From NCBI GenBank assembly GCA_037576215.1, contig JBANDB010000014.1:1178001-1242000 (forward strand): a DNA stretch of 64,000 nt. Direction: 5' to 3'. Position numbers and translations under genes: made by a program. This stretch comes from Armillaria gallica. Lineage: Eukaryota > Basidiomycota > Agaricomycetes > Agaricales > Physalacriaceae. Of the stretch, positions 40,601-51,744 are shown piece after piece (the stretch's first letter is position 1; each line of letters begins with the position of its first letter). The notes beneath the pieces were generated by a model that did not search any database, was not told the DNA's origin, and saw nothing but the letters and a program-made list of their open reading frames with translations.

Positions 40601-41887
40601 ACGTTACCAAAGCGGAACCGACGATCAGCCGGGTCATCTCCGTGGTAAGGAGCGTCCAGGTAACGCACCCCATTGCCGTTAACGTTGAAGATTTTTTTCG
40701 GGGGACACGGTATCACAGTATTGTCTTCTTTGTTTGTCATATGTAACTCACCGCAACCACGCGCTAGACTTTTCACGAGATTCACCATCTCGACGGCAAG
40801 CCATCAACATGTACGTATCGCGCGTGTTGAATTGGACCCGTCAGATGCGGGCGTAAAGGTGGTGTCGTGTGGGAGCACTCGAGTCATTGTGAGTGTGGTA
40901 TTGTTTTCAGATCTTGCATTGTGGCTGAATGGGTATAACATAGACTCTGACGCCTGCTCAGCCTGCGCATTTTTTGTTCTGTATTGATGGCAGTGATGGC
41001 CCTGGTAACGTATACGTTATACGGTTTCATTGGAAAGAAGCGCTGATAAAGTGATCTAGTTCGGGAGTCGATGAAGCTGCGCGTCAAGTTTCGGATGTTG
41101 CGGGAGGGTACGTGACCGCGTTGCGTGGCTGGGTAATTCGGATCTGACGAGTACCCCACAGAGGTGGAAAGGGTGATTGAAGAGGCGACGAGCGATGCTG
41201 CGGTTATTGACCAGGTGGTGCGTGCGCTGGAGAGAGATGGTGGGTGGGTAGAGCGGTACAGTTTGACGGGGGAGCTGCACGTCCCTGAAGGAGAGGAAAT
41301 CGGAAGTAAGCTGAGGGAGGATTTGAGCTTTCCGAGAGCGATTGGGCCTGATTTGGGTTCTTGGCGGGAGATGCATATACCGGTTGATGTGCCGTCGATG
41401 AATGTGAGTTGCTGTCGCGGTGTGGAAAGAGTGCTGACGAGCTGGTCTTAGATTGTCGCTGCGGTGAGCATCAAGCTTTCTCCACAGTCGTGCTGGTACG
41501 CTGGGCAGCCTATTCCTGCGGTGCTGTCTATCCAGACATCGTTTCACTGGGACGCAAGCGGGAGTAAGGAGCGAAAGTATAAGATGCGGTACGATGTGGA
41601 AGAGATGGTCCGGGACTGGCTGGTGAGCGGTCGGAAACGGGGAGATTTCAGTGCCTCTGTGAGTTGGAGTATTGATTAATTTACCTCTAATCTTACCTCG
41701 GTTGCAGCACAACGGGACATACTCTGTGGGAATAACGATGATCGCACTACATCATGGGGAGCTCATGTTGCCAAAAGTATCGATCTGGGCTGAGGTGAGC
41801 ACGGAGACACATCAGATAAATGGAGCGGAAAAGGTGCTGGTGGAGCCACGGGGTGGGCGGACGACGTTTATTAGTGACATGTGTTGA
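37643..41887 (+). CDS. TRS130: TRAPP II complex subunit TRAPPC10 (Trs130)
   Basis: Large many-exon gene. It starts MTSGQPVLVSYSGSPFFLSS and continues SQLPLRNIHWKSSSRTSLRT, LLEKPLLNIYVVNCE, FFILKESLASSFEGMNLV, YDELEASFYQVLREKNLSWF and TYLLTRQCELLAQYGRLPEV. These are the conserved N-terminal blocks of TRAPPC10/Trs130. The C-terminal beta-rich half has SIKLSPQSCWYAGQPIPAVL and GTYSVGITMIALHHGELMLP. TRAPP II is a Rab11/Ypt31 exchange factor at the late Golgi. Stop TGA is at 41885-41887, four bases before the stop of the convergent SER1 gene. Ten or more introns; the join around 40700-41060 is the least certain. Confidence 0.88.
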
Positions 41888-41891
41888 TACA

Positions 41892-43148
41892 TTATATACT
41901 AAATTGGCGCATGTACGCGACGAGGTGATCTGTTTGTTCTTCTGTAATGGCATTGTAGAGGGATGCACGAATACCTGGAAAGAGTGAGAGGTAGGACGAG
42001 ACGTGATAGAGAGATGACGGACCTCCAACTGAACGGTGGCCCTTGAGAGCCTTCATGCCTTGCTGTTCCGCTCCAGCGATGAATTTTGCTTCTGCGCCAT
42101 CGCCAAGGACGTCAAAAACGACGTTCATCCAGCTACCAGAGCCTTGCTCGACCTTTGCGCGGTATATCCCCTTTGCCTCGCCGTCGCGCAGGGCATCGTA
42201 GACCTTTTCCGCTTTGCGCCTGTTGACCTGTTCGTAGTACTCTACGCCACCGAGTTTCTGAGATCGGTCGAGGACGAGGCCAGACATGTAGAGCGCAAGG
42301 ACGGAGGGCGTGTTGTAGAGACTGCCAGCGTCTGCGATGGTCTTGTAAGCCATAGAGACGGGTACGGGCGGTGCACCAAGTGCTGCTGCGGCGTCGACGT
42401 CGACGAGACAGTCGTTGCGAACGATGAGGATGGTGAGGCCTGCTGGGCCGATGTTCTTTTGTGCGCCGGCAAAGATGAGGGCGTGATCTGCGAGGCGGGG
42501 GATGGAGCGGGACATGAAGGAGGAGGAGTAGTCCGCGACGAGCGGGAGGAGGGTGTTTGTCGGGAGGCGGTCGAAGGGGAAGGAGGCGGGGGAGGAGGCG
42601 TCGTGGGAGAACTGGACGCCATCGACGGTCTCGTTCTCGCAGTAGTAGATCAGCGCGGGGTCGGGCGAGAATGTGTACTCCGAGTGCGCGGGGATCCGCG
42701 TGAATGTCTTGCTGGACTGGCCCCGCGCGTCTGCAGCGATGTGTACCCGCGACGCACCCAGCCGTTTGGCCTCCTCGCTAGCCTTTTTGCTCCAGGAGCC
42801 GGTGAGGACGTAGTCGAGAACAGGCTCGGCGTCGTTTGGGTGCAGCAGACGGTAGCGAGCGAGAAAGTTGTAGACGACAGCAGAGAACTGGCCTGTGCCG
42901 CCGCCCTGGGTGAAGAGGATGTGGTGCGTGGACGGGACGCTGAGCTGGGTGCGGATCAGGGCCTCTGTCTTTTTTACGAACGCAGTGAATTCTTTAGAGC
43001 GGTGGGAGATCTCTGCGATGCCGATGCCAGTGCTTTCAAAATCGAGCAGGGCATCTGATGCGTCTTTGAGGACTGATTCTGGGAGGGCAGAGGGGCCAGC
43101 GCCGAAATTGATGGGTCGAGTCATGGTGGTATTTGAGCAAGGAGTCAT
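41892..43148 (-). CDS. SER1: phosphoserine aminotransferase
   Basis: Converts 3-phosphohydroxypyruvate to phosphoserine in serine synthesis. The sequence shows INFGAGPSALPESVL, STGIGIAEISHRSKEF, ILFTQGGGTGQFSAV, the PLP lysine in FAGAQKNIGPAGL, and TPSVLALYMSGLVLD. One 48-base intron near 41984-42031 is a multiple of three without a stop; removal gives SVGGIRASLYNAIT, as expected. Start ATG 43148 (a second at 43124, MTRPINF, may be the real one). TAA is at 41892-41894. Almost intron-free, GC-rich codon usage compared with its neighbours. Confidence 0.95.
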   Translation of the reverse strand: MTPCSNTTMTRPINFGAGPSALPESVLKDASDALLDFESTGIGIAEISHRSKEFTAFVKKTEALIRTQLSVPSTHHILFTQGGGTGQFSAVVYNFLARYRLLHPNDAEPVLDYVLTGSWSKKASEEAKRLGASRVHIAADARGQSSKTFTRIPAHSEYTFSPDPALIYYCENETVDGVQFSHDASSPASFPFDRLPTNTLLPLVADYSSSFMSRSIPRLADHALIFAGAQKNIGPAGLTILIVRNDCLVDVDAAAALGAPPVPVSMAYKTIADAGSLYNTPSVLALYMSGLVLDRSQKLGGVEYYEQVNRRKAEKVYDALRDGEAKGIYRAKVEQGSGSWMNVVFDVLGDGAEAKFIAGAEQQGMKALKGHRSVGGPSSLYHVSSYLSLFPGIRASLYNAITEEQTDHLVAYMRQFSI

Positions 43149-43281
43149 TTGATGATTACATGTCAGGTGCAGTTATATGTATGTACTATGCGAAGCCGAA
43201 GATTGAATAAGTAAATGATGAAGAAAATATTCGTATGTATAATGATATGCAGATGGGATGATACAGTGGGCCGGGTTGTCG

Positions 43282-43762
43282 TTACAGCTGGGGCATGAGG
43301 TCGTGGAAGATGACGTAGGAGGGTCGCGTTGTGGGTGGCGGTGGCGTCGAGCAACGCTCTAGCAGTGCTGGGGGCAACGACGCTGGTGGTGGTGACGGTG
43401 ACGGTGATGACGACGGCAACCGACGTGGTCGCGAGAGTGGACTGGATCGCGCTTTGCGATGGCGGCGAACAGGGCCCAGTTGGGAGAGGTCGCCCAGGTT
43501 GGCCATGGACTCGTCTGGCGGCGAGTCCAGAATGTCGATCCAGGGTAGACTGTCAAATGGATGGCTCCCTCGACGTCGAGTAAGCAGTCGACTCCGCGGC
43601 ACCTAATCTCTCGTCAGCACTTGCTGCAACGACAAGGACGCAAAACATACTGGACGTGTAGAGACGAGCGAAATGGGTGATTCTAGCAAAGGCATCGTAG
43701 GCGACTGCAGCACGGTCAGTCAAGCACAGACCAAAAAGCAGGAGACACACCTTTGTGGGCAT
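43282..43762 (-). CDS. small Pro/Ser/Arg-rich orphan protein
   Basis: Three exons (43751-43762, 43651-43704, 43282-43602) with 46- and 48-base introns at good consensus sites give one open frame of 128 residues. It starts MPTKSPTMPLLESPISLV and continues WIDILDSPPDESMANLGDL, a basic RRHRKARSSPLSRPRR stretch, a Ser/Pro tract, and ends FHDLMPQL. I recognise no domain. The basic patch could be nuclear-targeting, and the Ser-Pro motifs are potential kinase sites. Other frames through the last exon are also open because it is GC-rich, but only this frame survives splicing from the ATG. Confidence 0.5.
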
Positions 43763-44023
43763 TATGGTATGTTCATGCAGACGGGTATAATAAATGGTCG
43801 TGGACAATGGAAGAAAGGACAATGAAGGGAACAATGACGACCAGATCTTCCTTTTAAAGCTCCCACGCGTACGTACAGTCGCGATCGCCAACGCGTGCTA
43901 CCCTCGGACCCCAGCATCACGCCGTAATCACCGTATGTAATTATTCAGATCCATGCATTAACCCGTAGATACAACACCATTCATTCATGCATTAATTGTA
44001 GATACAGCAACAGAACACTCCTA

Positions 44024-46443
44024 TTAATCAATTTCTTCCATGGCAGACGTAGACGTGGCCTCCAGCGGCGGAGGGGCATCTGCCTCGATCGCCGTGTCCT
44101 CCTCTTCTTCATCCACATCAAGTCCCAGGCTAATCATTCGGTGGATCCGCTTCGCAAACGACGTCGGCTCATCAAGCGTGAACCCAGACGTCAGCAGCGC
44201 AGTCTCAAACAGCAGATACGTCAGATCCCGGACAGACTTGTCCGCCTTGTCCTCCCCAACCTTGCGCTTCAACTCTTTGATAATCGCGTTTGTCGGGTTC
44301 AGCTCCAACGTCTTTTTCGACGCCATGTAAGACGACATTGACGAGTCCCGCAGAGCCTGAGCCTTCATGATCCGCTCCTAAACATAAACGTCAGTACAAC
44401 CTCCTCTCATCCGAGCACAGCAACACCCACCATGTTCGACGACCACCCAAACTGTCCAGTCACGAGCACGCAAGGAGAATCCGTGATCCGGTTAGACACG
44501 ATCACCTTTTCAACCTTGTCACCGAGCGCCTCCTTTACCACCTTGCACAGCTCCTCAAACTCAGCCGCTTCCGTCTCCCGGTGCTTCTTCTCCTCCTCAG
44601 TCTCCTCCAGCTCAAGTCCCTCCTTCGACACACATACAAGCTTCTTGCCATCAAACTCTTTCAGCTGCGTAATCGCGTACTCGTCGATCGGGTCGACAAG
44701 CAGCAGCACCTCAAAGCCCTTCTTCTTCAACACCTCCAAGAAAGGAGACTCCTTTACAGCGGCCAGAGATTCACCCGTGAGATAGTAGATCGTCTTTTGC
44801 ACCTCCGGCATCCGCGTGATGTAATCTAAAAACGCGGTCACCACATGTCCATCACGCACCGCACACAAAACACGCACCTTTGAGCGAAACCTGCTCCTCC
44901 GTCGATTTGGTCGAGTAGAACCGCAAAAACTCCGCAAGTTTGCTCCGGTTCTGCGCATCCTCGTGGATACCGAGCTTCAGGTTCTTTCCAAACGACTCGT
45001 AAAACTTGGCAAAGTTGTCCTTGTCCTCCGCAATCTCCGACAACAAGTCCATGCACTTTTTAACAATGTTCTTGCGAATCACCTTGAGAATCTTGTTCTG
45101 CTGCAGGGTCTCTCGAGAAATGTTCAGAGGAAGGTCCTCAGAGTCCACGATACCCTTCACAAAGTTCAGGTACTCGGGATCAAGTCCTCGCAGTCGTCCA
45201 TGATAAACACCCGGCGCACGTAAAGCTTGATGTTGTTGCGCTTCTTCTTCGACTCGAACAAGTCAAAGGGTGCACTGCAGATCCGTCAGTCGTAGACTAC
45301 ATGTACACATAACAAAACACATACCGCTTGGGAATGAACAGGATAGCCTTGAATTCGAGTTGACCCTCGACCGAAAAGTGCTTGACGGCGAGATGGTCTT
45401 CCCAGTCGTTGGTCAAGCTCTTGTAGAACGCCGCATACTCCTCCTGCGTGATGTCCTGAGGGTTACGAGTCCAGATCGGCTTCGTCTTGTTGAGCTCCTC
45501 GTTGGTCGTCTCCTTCTCCTTGATCTTCTTCGTCTTCTTCTCCTTGGGCTTGTCCTCGTCGTCCTCGACTTCCTCGATCTTGGGCTTCTCCTCGCCCTCC
45601 TCAGTGACCTCCTCCTCCTCATCATCCTCGACTTCCTATAACCAACCATCAGCAACCTCCTCTCAAACACAAAAAGCACCACAAACCTTCTCAACCTCCT
45701 TGGTAACAGCCAACTGAATAGGGTACGAGATAAACTCCGAGTGCTTCTTCACGATATCCTTAATCTTCTTCTCCTCGAGGTACTCGAGCTGGTCCTCCTT
45801 GAGGAACAACCGAATCTCCGTACCCCGTCCGAGAGCAGGGTTGATGTTGTCCTGCGTGATGGTGAACGTTCCACCAGCAGCCGACTCCCAGATGTACTGC
45901 TCATCATCGTTGTGCTTCGAGATAACCTGCACCCGCTCCGCGACGAGGTACGCAGAGTAGAAACCCACACCAAACTGGCCGATCATGGAGATATCCGCGC
46001 CAGAGCTCAGCGCTTCCATGAATCCCTAAACCATCACAAAGGTTAACACTGCGTGGGAAATAGGGTTGGGTTGGGCGCTTACCTTTGTGCCAGACTTGGC
46101 GATGGTACCGAGGTTGTTGACCATGTCGGCTTTGGTCATGCCGATACCGGTGTCGATGATGGAGAGGATTTTCTGCTCCTTGTTGGGGATGATGCGGATG
46201 ACGAGCTCTTTCTCGGTGTCGAGGACTGAGGGCTCGGTGAGAGAGGCATAACGGATTTTGTCGAGCGCATCAGAGGCGTTGGAGATGATCTCCCGCAGGA
46301 AAATCTCCTTGTTCGAGTAGAAGGTGTCTGTCACACAGAGCGGTGAGCAGGCGCTGAAGACGAAGGGGCAGGGCACACTCACTGATAATCAGATCCAGGA
46401 GCTGGCTGATTTCAGCTTGGAATCCAAAGCTTTCAGTGGCCAT
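44024..46443 (-). CDS. HSP90: cytosolic heat-shock protein HSP90
   Basis: ATP-dependent chaperone. N-domain: [75 protein letters not shown] charged linker ([19 protein letters not shown]) leads to the middle domain ([60 protein letters not shown]) and C-domain ([19 protein letters not shown]). The final residues are MEEID instead of the usual MEEVD that docks TPR co-chaperones. TAA is at 44024-44026. Five introns of about 50-70 bases. A perfect heat-shock element lies about 210 bases upstream of the ATG. Confidence 0.97.
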
Positions 46444-46606
46444 TTTGTTGTTGACTGGGGAGATGAGATACGTTAGGATAAGTGGTATAGCAACGGTAAA
46501 TTGGATACACACGATTTTAAGAGAGCAAGTAGGAAAGCAGGGATCAGGACAGTTGAATGAGAAGCAAAGCGCGCGCGTCTTGTTTATATGTGGCGAAAAA
46601 ATTCGA

Positions 46607-46614
46607 TTCGAGAA
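46607..46614. promoter_or_regulatory. heat-shock element half, TTCnnGAA
   Basis: TTCGAGAA about 165 bases upstream of the HSP90 start codon, directly after another TTC unit five bases away (46602-46604). Matches the inverted HSF unit pair TTCnnGAA. Likely auxiliary to the perfect element at 46653. Confidence 0.55.
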
Positions 46615-46652
46615 CAATCTGACACTTGCCATTTTGGGGTAATCACCATTTC

Positions 46653-46665
46653 GAATCTTCGAGAA
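46653..46665. promoter_or_regulatory. perfect three-unit heat-shock element
   Basis: GAATCTTCGAGAA reads GAA-nn-TTC-nn-GAA, three alternating HSF units with exact 2-base spacers. It lies about 210 bases upstream of the HSP90 ATG and about 40 bases beyond the TSC1 coding end. Expected binding site of the HSF1 trimer; heat induction is inferred. Confidence 0.75.
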
Positions 46666-46704
46666 GATAAAATTACTACTTTCTACTACTTACTGTTCTT
46701 CGCC

Positions 46705-49598
46705 CTATATCACTCCTTGTCCGTACAAAAATGAAGATGAGCCTAGCGGGCTGGCGCGCGGGTCATGCACCAACCCCCGCCTCCCACCGACTTCATTCTT
46801 CAGCACCTCAACCATGGCCTTGAGCTCCTCCTTTTCCTCCACCAGCTCCGTGTTCTTCTCACGCAAGTTCCTGTTTACAGCAGTCAACTGCTTTTTATCA
46901 GACGCCATCGCGGACAGCATTGAGGATTCCTGTGCTCCATTACGTGTGCGGTTGGCTTCGGCTATGCGTGCCTCGAGTGTTTGCACTTGCCGTCGGTAGT
47001 TTCTACATGTCAACGTATAAGATATCCATGTCGCAGAGAAAATCTAGTAGTTACCTGTTTTGCGCCTCAAGCTCTGCCATACTCCTCTCGTAGGTGTGAA
47101 GACGAAGATCCATCTGCTTGTACTCGCTCCTCAAGTTCACCATTTCCTGCTCTTTTTGGTTGAACATGTAAAAATCCGCGTCCCTGGGAGATTTTCAGCA
47201 CAGCATTCAACAGCACAGAACAGGTTCTGACCAAAGTTGTTGCATCTTCAGATGCTGTTCTATCTGCTTTTCATAGTCCCTGAGCCGATCAACTTTATGT
47301 TGGTTTTCCTTCTTTTGAGTTTGAAGCATGAACAGCTCTGTTGTCGCATTGTCCAGTAGTTCACCCTGGGCAGCGAAAAGAGCCTAGAAGGATGTATCAG
47401 TCACCGTAAAGAAAGCCTCGAGGCTGAACATCTACCTTTGCTTCCTTTGCTTCGGTACGCAATGCAGCCGCCTCCATAGTCCATTTTTTCTTTTCGTCCC
47501 GCAATTCTCGGAGTTTCCCTTGAAGTTCCGTGTTCCACTCTGCATACTTGTATTTAGCAGAAGATGCTTGCTCCTTATGTTCTCGCAGTTCGCTTTCCAG
47601 GCCAATTACCTGTGTGCGATAGTTGCGCAGCTTGTTGTACTACAACCAAGCACATGAATAAAAAATTCGAAATAACCAGAACGAACGCACCAATCCTTGT
47701 CTCTCGACTTCAGCGTTTTTAGATAGAATCCGCTCTTGGTACAACCGGCCCACGTGCTGCACATTTTCCCTCGAAAGCCAAAGCTCAAAATTGAGCTCAT
47801 TCTTCAACAGAACTAGCTCGCGCTGAAGAGCAGATATGGCTTGAACGATATGGGATGGAATTTCGTCACTGCTTTTTGATCCCCACTCTCAGGCCTGGAG
47901 GATCTGCCATTTTTGGTGGAAGGCGCCCTCGACGGGGTGAACAGAGGACCGGGCCACTGAGACGTCGGCCCTGCGATGTTTATATCCAGATTGGATTTTA
48001 GCGCTACAGAAGTCGCGATCATGTCTTGTAGCGATATTTTTGCGACTCCGGATGATAAGTCAATAGGATGCAAGGTAGCAGCTGGAGTGTCTTCCACGCT
48101 CGCTTCCGAGGGTGTATATGTTGCGGTAGCATTAGTCTCGTCGAGCTTCGCACGAAGAGAGAGAGCCATGTTATTAACGTCCAACATGGCAGCCTCGCTC
48201 GTAATCCGAGACACGTCGTATTCCGCCCAAAAGTCCGGAAGATTTAGTTCGTCTTTGGCATCTCGCCATATTATGAGTGGATGACATTGATGTTCCCTAA
48301 GGAGTTTCTACACACACGGAATCAGACAACGATGAGTGACAAAATACGGACGGGTACCTCCGCCTTTCCTTTTAACTCCGTCTCGTCAATCACGGCGTCC
48401 CACCCTACGGTGTAGGGCGACTCCGGTTGGCAATCGTCGAGATAAGATAATGGAGCACGCAGGAACCTAAGGACATTACAAGGAAAAAGGTAATAAAGAA
48501 AAGTGAAAAATCGGCGGGGAGAGGGTCCCGGCGCTGCAGCTGCATCGAACGTCGATTCAAGCCGCTCCCAATGGAGTTCCGGGCGTATTTCGTGAGAGGG
48601 AGAAGCATTGAAGAAATCCCTTGGGATGTCCACTTGTGAGCCATTAGTTTCATCGACAATGGAAACCCGCTCCTTCCAACATACAAGTCTGGAGAGCACG
48701 AGGAGTAATTGTGGGACCATCTCCTTTAGCTTCTCGCAGGCATGAACGGCAAGGAGGGGAAGTAGTTTGACCAGAAGCGTCAGCCCAACGCTGCAGGCGG
48801 TTGTAGAATTATCGATCAGTAACGATGTCATTACACTAGCTGTTAATGGATTTGTGGCAAGAATAGACGCAGAGTCGCGAAATCCGGGGAAAGAAGTGAA
48901 TAGATTGAGCAAAATGAGGATCTGCAAACGAGCCGATGGGTTGACGAACTGCCCATGCAGCTCAGTCATTAGTTCCTGAAGGCGGATTCAGTAATGTATA
49001 AAGTTTTTGCATATCCCTGACGCACCTCAGGACACTGAGTTCCGTATTTAAGCAGAATATTCTCCAAGTTGGTCTTCCAACACTTCTGCCGCTCCTTCTC
49101 TGATTCTTCCAACTCCGCCCATAAAATCATATCATCCCCCGAACCTTCATTGAACGCGTCAAGCAGGTAGTAATCAACAATACGCTGCCTGAAATCATCA
49201 GACTTTTGCTGATGCGTATTGTCTTCGTTTCTGAGGGCAGATACGATAAGGTCCGTGGCATTATCAACGGCGTTAGTGGACAGTTTGGGTTCACGGAGCG
49301 CTGGGCGCAAGATGAGGTCAAACCACAGCAAAATGACAGACGCAGAGGAGAGAAGTGGTCGAAGATGATACAGAACAGCTAGAAATCCCTCGGCTTGGCG
49401 TGGAGAAGAGTGGTCCGCGACATCTCGATGGATAGTCTGCAGCTCTTCTTCAATATCGGCTGACGGCACAGAGTCCGGATCCACTGCATGAACAAATTCG
49501 TCTATTGTACCAATAAGTTCCAGCTGTGAAGGAGCGCCCTGCGAGCCCTCCAAGACCAAACGGATTTGACTAAATAGCACAGAAAGTGGCATCGCCAT
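46705..49598 (-). CDS. hamartin (TSC1)
   Basis: The N-terminal half is helical and HEAT-like (PLSVLFSQIRLVLEGS, AEGFLAVLYHLRPLLSS, LQILILLNLFTSFPGFRD, LLVLSRLVCWKERV). The hamartin block FFTFLYYLFPCNVLRFLRAP precedes LSYLDD. The C-terminal half is a long coiled coil (about 46705-47830; for example QVQTLEARIAEANRTR and NLREKNTELVEEKEELKAM), as in TSC1. TSC1 stabilises TSC2, the Rheb GAP that restrains TOR. Start at ATG 49598 (MAMPLSVLF); an upstream frame beginning MDSTHVDTNEQ near 49795 could be an alternative first exon. Several introns lie within the coiled-coil part. Confidence 0.78.
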
Positions 49599-49879
49599 GA
49601 GAAAGAAACTGAAGTTAGGCCGGGCCGGGAGTCTCGGAAGCAGACACTCGTCAAAGGCTTTTGCCAAACACTGACCAAATACAGATTTTCGCGCCCCTCG
49701 TCGTCGGTAACAGCGAAGAAGCCAGTACTCTCCGGCGCGGTCGATATTTTGAAGGTACGGGATTGTTCGTTAGTGTCTACATGCGTTGAATCCATGGCAA
49801 TTTGGCCCTATGAGGCCGTCATTTCGTTGGATTGGCATCCGTTCTCCTGGATGAAGACTGAATGCATTCCCTTCTGCAG

Positions 49880-50663
49880 ATGTCCAAAATTGAGGAAGTC
49901 CCCTCTGACCATGAAGGTCATGACCACCATGACCATGATCATGACCACGACCACGATCATGAAGAAGATCCGACATCTACTGCCGCCCTTGAGAAGGTCC
50001 AGTCCCGCTCGGAGAGGAAGGCCAGGAAAGCCCTGCTCAGCTTGGGTTTGAAGCGCGTCCCAAACATCACACGGGTCACCCTCAGGCGGCCCAAGAATGT
50101 GCGTCGGTTCCCGGCTCGTTGTAAACGTTGCTGAAGGCACTCCAGGTTCTCTTCGTTCTCGCTTCACCGGACGTCTACAAGTCGCCAAACAGCGATTGCT
50201 ACATCGTCTTTGGCGAAGCCAAAGTGAGTTCCCTCTGTGTACAAGCCTGTCATTTGCTTGATTTGCGCTTCTTTGTAGATCGAAGACATGAACTCTCAGG
50301 CGCAGATGTCCGCTGCTCAACAGTTGGCAGCTGGTGCGACTGCTACAGGACTTGAGAACTCGGGTGTCGGTGCAGATGACGATGATGATAGCATCCCAGA
50401 GCTTGAAGCTCCCGAAGACGATGGTCCTGTTGATGAGACTGGTGTCGACCCCAAGGATATTGATCTTGTCATGACACAGGTCAGTTACTCATAGTCTCGT
50501 TGGGACATCAGCTTATGTGTTCCTCAGGTCAACTGTTCTCGCGCAAAAGCTGTCCGTGTACTCAAGGAAAGCGGGGGAGATCTCATCAATGCTAGTGAGT
50601 CCTTTCAGCTAGACTTGCCGTGCAGTTGCTTATTTTTCTCAAGTCATGGCGGCCAGCGAGTGA
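49880..50663 (+). CDS. EGD2: nascent polypeptide-associated complex subunit alpha
   Basis: Ribosome-bound chaperone with the beta subunit. It starts [13 protein letters not shown] followed by a His-Asp run. The ribosome-binding region is [20 protein letters not shown], and the NAC core is [10 protein letters not shown] then [20 protein letters not shown] and [20 protein letters not shown]. An acidic linker leads to the UBA domain ([20 protein letters not shown], then [17 protein letters not shown]). The last exon is tiny (TC ATG GCG...), ending at 50661-50663. A CTTCTGCAG immediately before the ATG may be an intron acceptor in the leader. Divergent from TSC1. Confidence 0.94.
49918..49969 (+). 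repeat. in-frame CATGAC-type repeat encoding His-Asp run
   Basis: Tandem CATGAC/CACGAC/CATGATCAT units in the NAC-alpha first exon encode [17 protein letters not shown]. The repeat stays in frame and could vary in length by slippage. Confidence 0.8.
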
Positions 50664-50753
50664 TCTTGTCCATCTATCTATTCCTTGTAGTTCTGTGACT
50701 TCAATACAAAAACAAACCGTTTCGGAGTTCGTTACACAAGATCGGGGGTGAAA

Positions 50754-51694
50754 TTAAGATTGCCATCGCCGCAATTCTACATAATAATTGGATCGTTCCC
50801 AGCTATCTTGGATAATTTCAATGCCAGAACGGCCTGTGCTAAAGTCTGCCCGGGGTCCGATACACAATCCCATCTGCTCTGCACACTTGATGACCAGTGT
50901 AGACAGTTCATTCTGTGCAAACATGTGGTAATAGCGCTGTAGAACACGACTAGGTTGAAGGGATTCCTTGGACGGCTGATTCAGGACCCACGGAACCAGA
51001 ACATCTTGGCCATTTTGGCTCGACTGAGAATTGGTAGGCACAGTGCGTTTCGAAAGTTCATCTTGCTCGATAGCCCACACATATATCAAAATACGACCGT
51101 GAGACGCCGAAACTGCTTCGAGTAAACGCTTGGGACTACAGTGAATACCGCGTCTTGAAGAGAAAATGATTAGCTGCTGACCTGTACCGCCAATTGTCTA
51201 CGCTCCGGTGTAGCGAGATGGTGGATGGTCGCAATGGAAATAGCATAATCCTGGCAAAGGAATCAGAGATGATTAGCAGCATGGGATTTACCTACAAATG
51301 CTCCTGTTCTCCATCCATATCCAAGAACGTCTCCCCACACGACATCTCGAATAACACCTCCTGCAGTTTTTGCAATTTCGAGTAGAGGAAGACTTCTGTC
51401 TAGGCCAATGGTTCTTATGTTTCCCGGTCGTTCCAGTGGGAGCGGTAGGTATTTTCCGTTGCCAGTTCCGGAATCTAAACCTATCCATCCAGTCGGAACT
51501 GTTGCCAAAAAATTGGCGATTATTGGCCATGGCTACGAACCGTCAAACAAGATCCAGTAGCCGTACAATATACGGACCTTGTACCTTGTCGATGAAAAAT
51601 GAGAGGCGATCTGATCGTAAACATCGTGTACATGGCTGTCTTCGTAGATTTCAGGCTTGTCATCGACTACGGTGGATGTAACAGTGGGGGCCAT
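50754..51694 (-). CDS. TRM9: tRNA (carboxymethyluridine-34) methyltransferase, TRM9/ALKBH8 type
   Basis: SAM-dependent methyltransferase completing mcm5U at the tRNA wobble position, with Trm112. The N-terminus has YEDSHVHDVYDQIASHFSST, then RYKPWPIIANFL after a 46-base intron. The SAM site is GWIGLDSGTGNGKYLPL, followed by DRSLPLLEIA, a DV(L/V)WGDVLGYG block, and SIATIHHLATPERRQ. The C-terminal part reads GRILIYVWAIEQDE, DVLVPWVLN and VLQRYYHMFAQNELSTLV, typical of Trm9. TAA at 50754-50756. The GTGNGK in place of the common GCGNGK is a single substitution in the SAM loop. Tandem with ALG13 (50 bases apart). Confidence 0.9.
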
Positions 51695-51744
51695 GGTGGT
51701 GCAAAGACAAAAATGGACATTGTTTGTATCGAGTACAAAGCTGC

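Noticed and set aside
42036..43058. 340-codon plus-strand frame antisense to SER1
   Set aside because: Explained by GC-rich codon bias of the phosphoserine aminotransferase gene on the other strand.
45413..45717. Arg/Ser-rich frames antisense or out of frame in the HSP90 charged linker
   Set aside because: Produced by GAG/GAA-rich codons of the acidic linker; not a real gene.
49502..49795. Frame starting MDSTHVDTNEQ as the TSC1 start
   Set aside because: Would add a first exon, but the hamartin homology begins at MAMPLSVLF (49598); kept only as an alternative.
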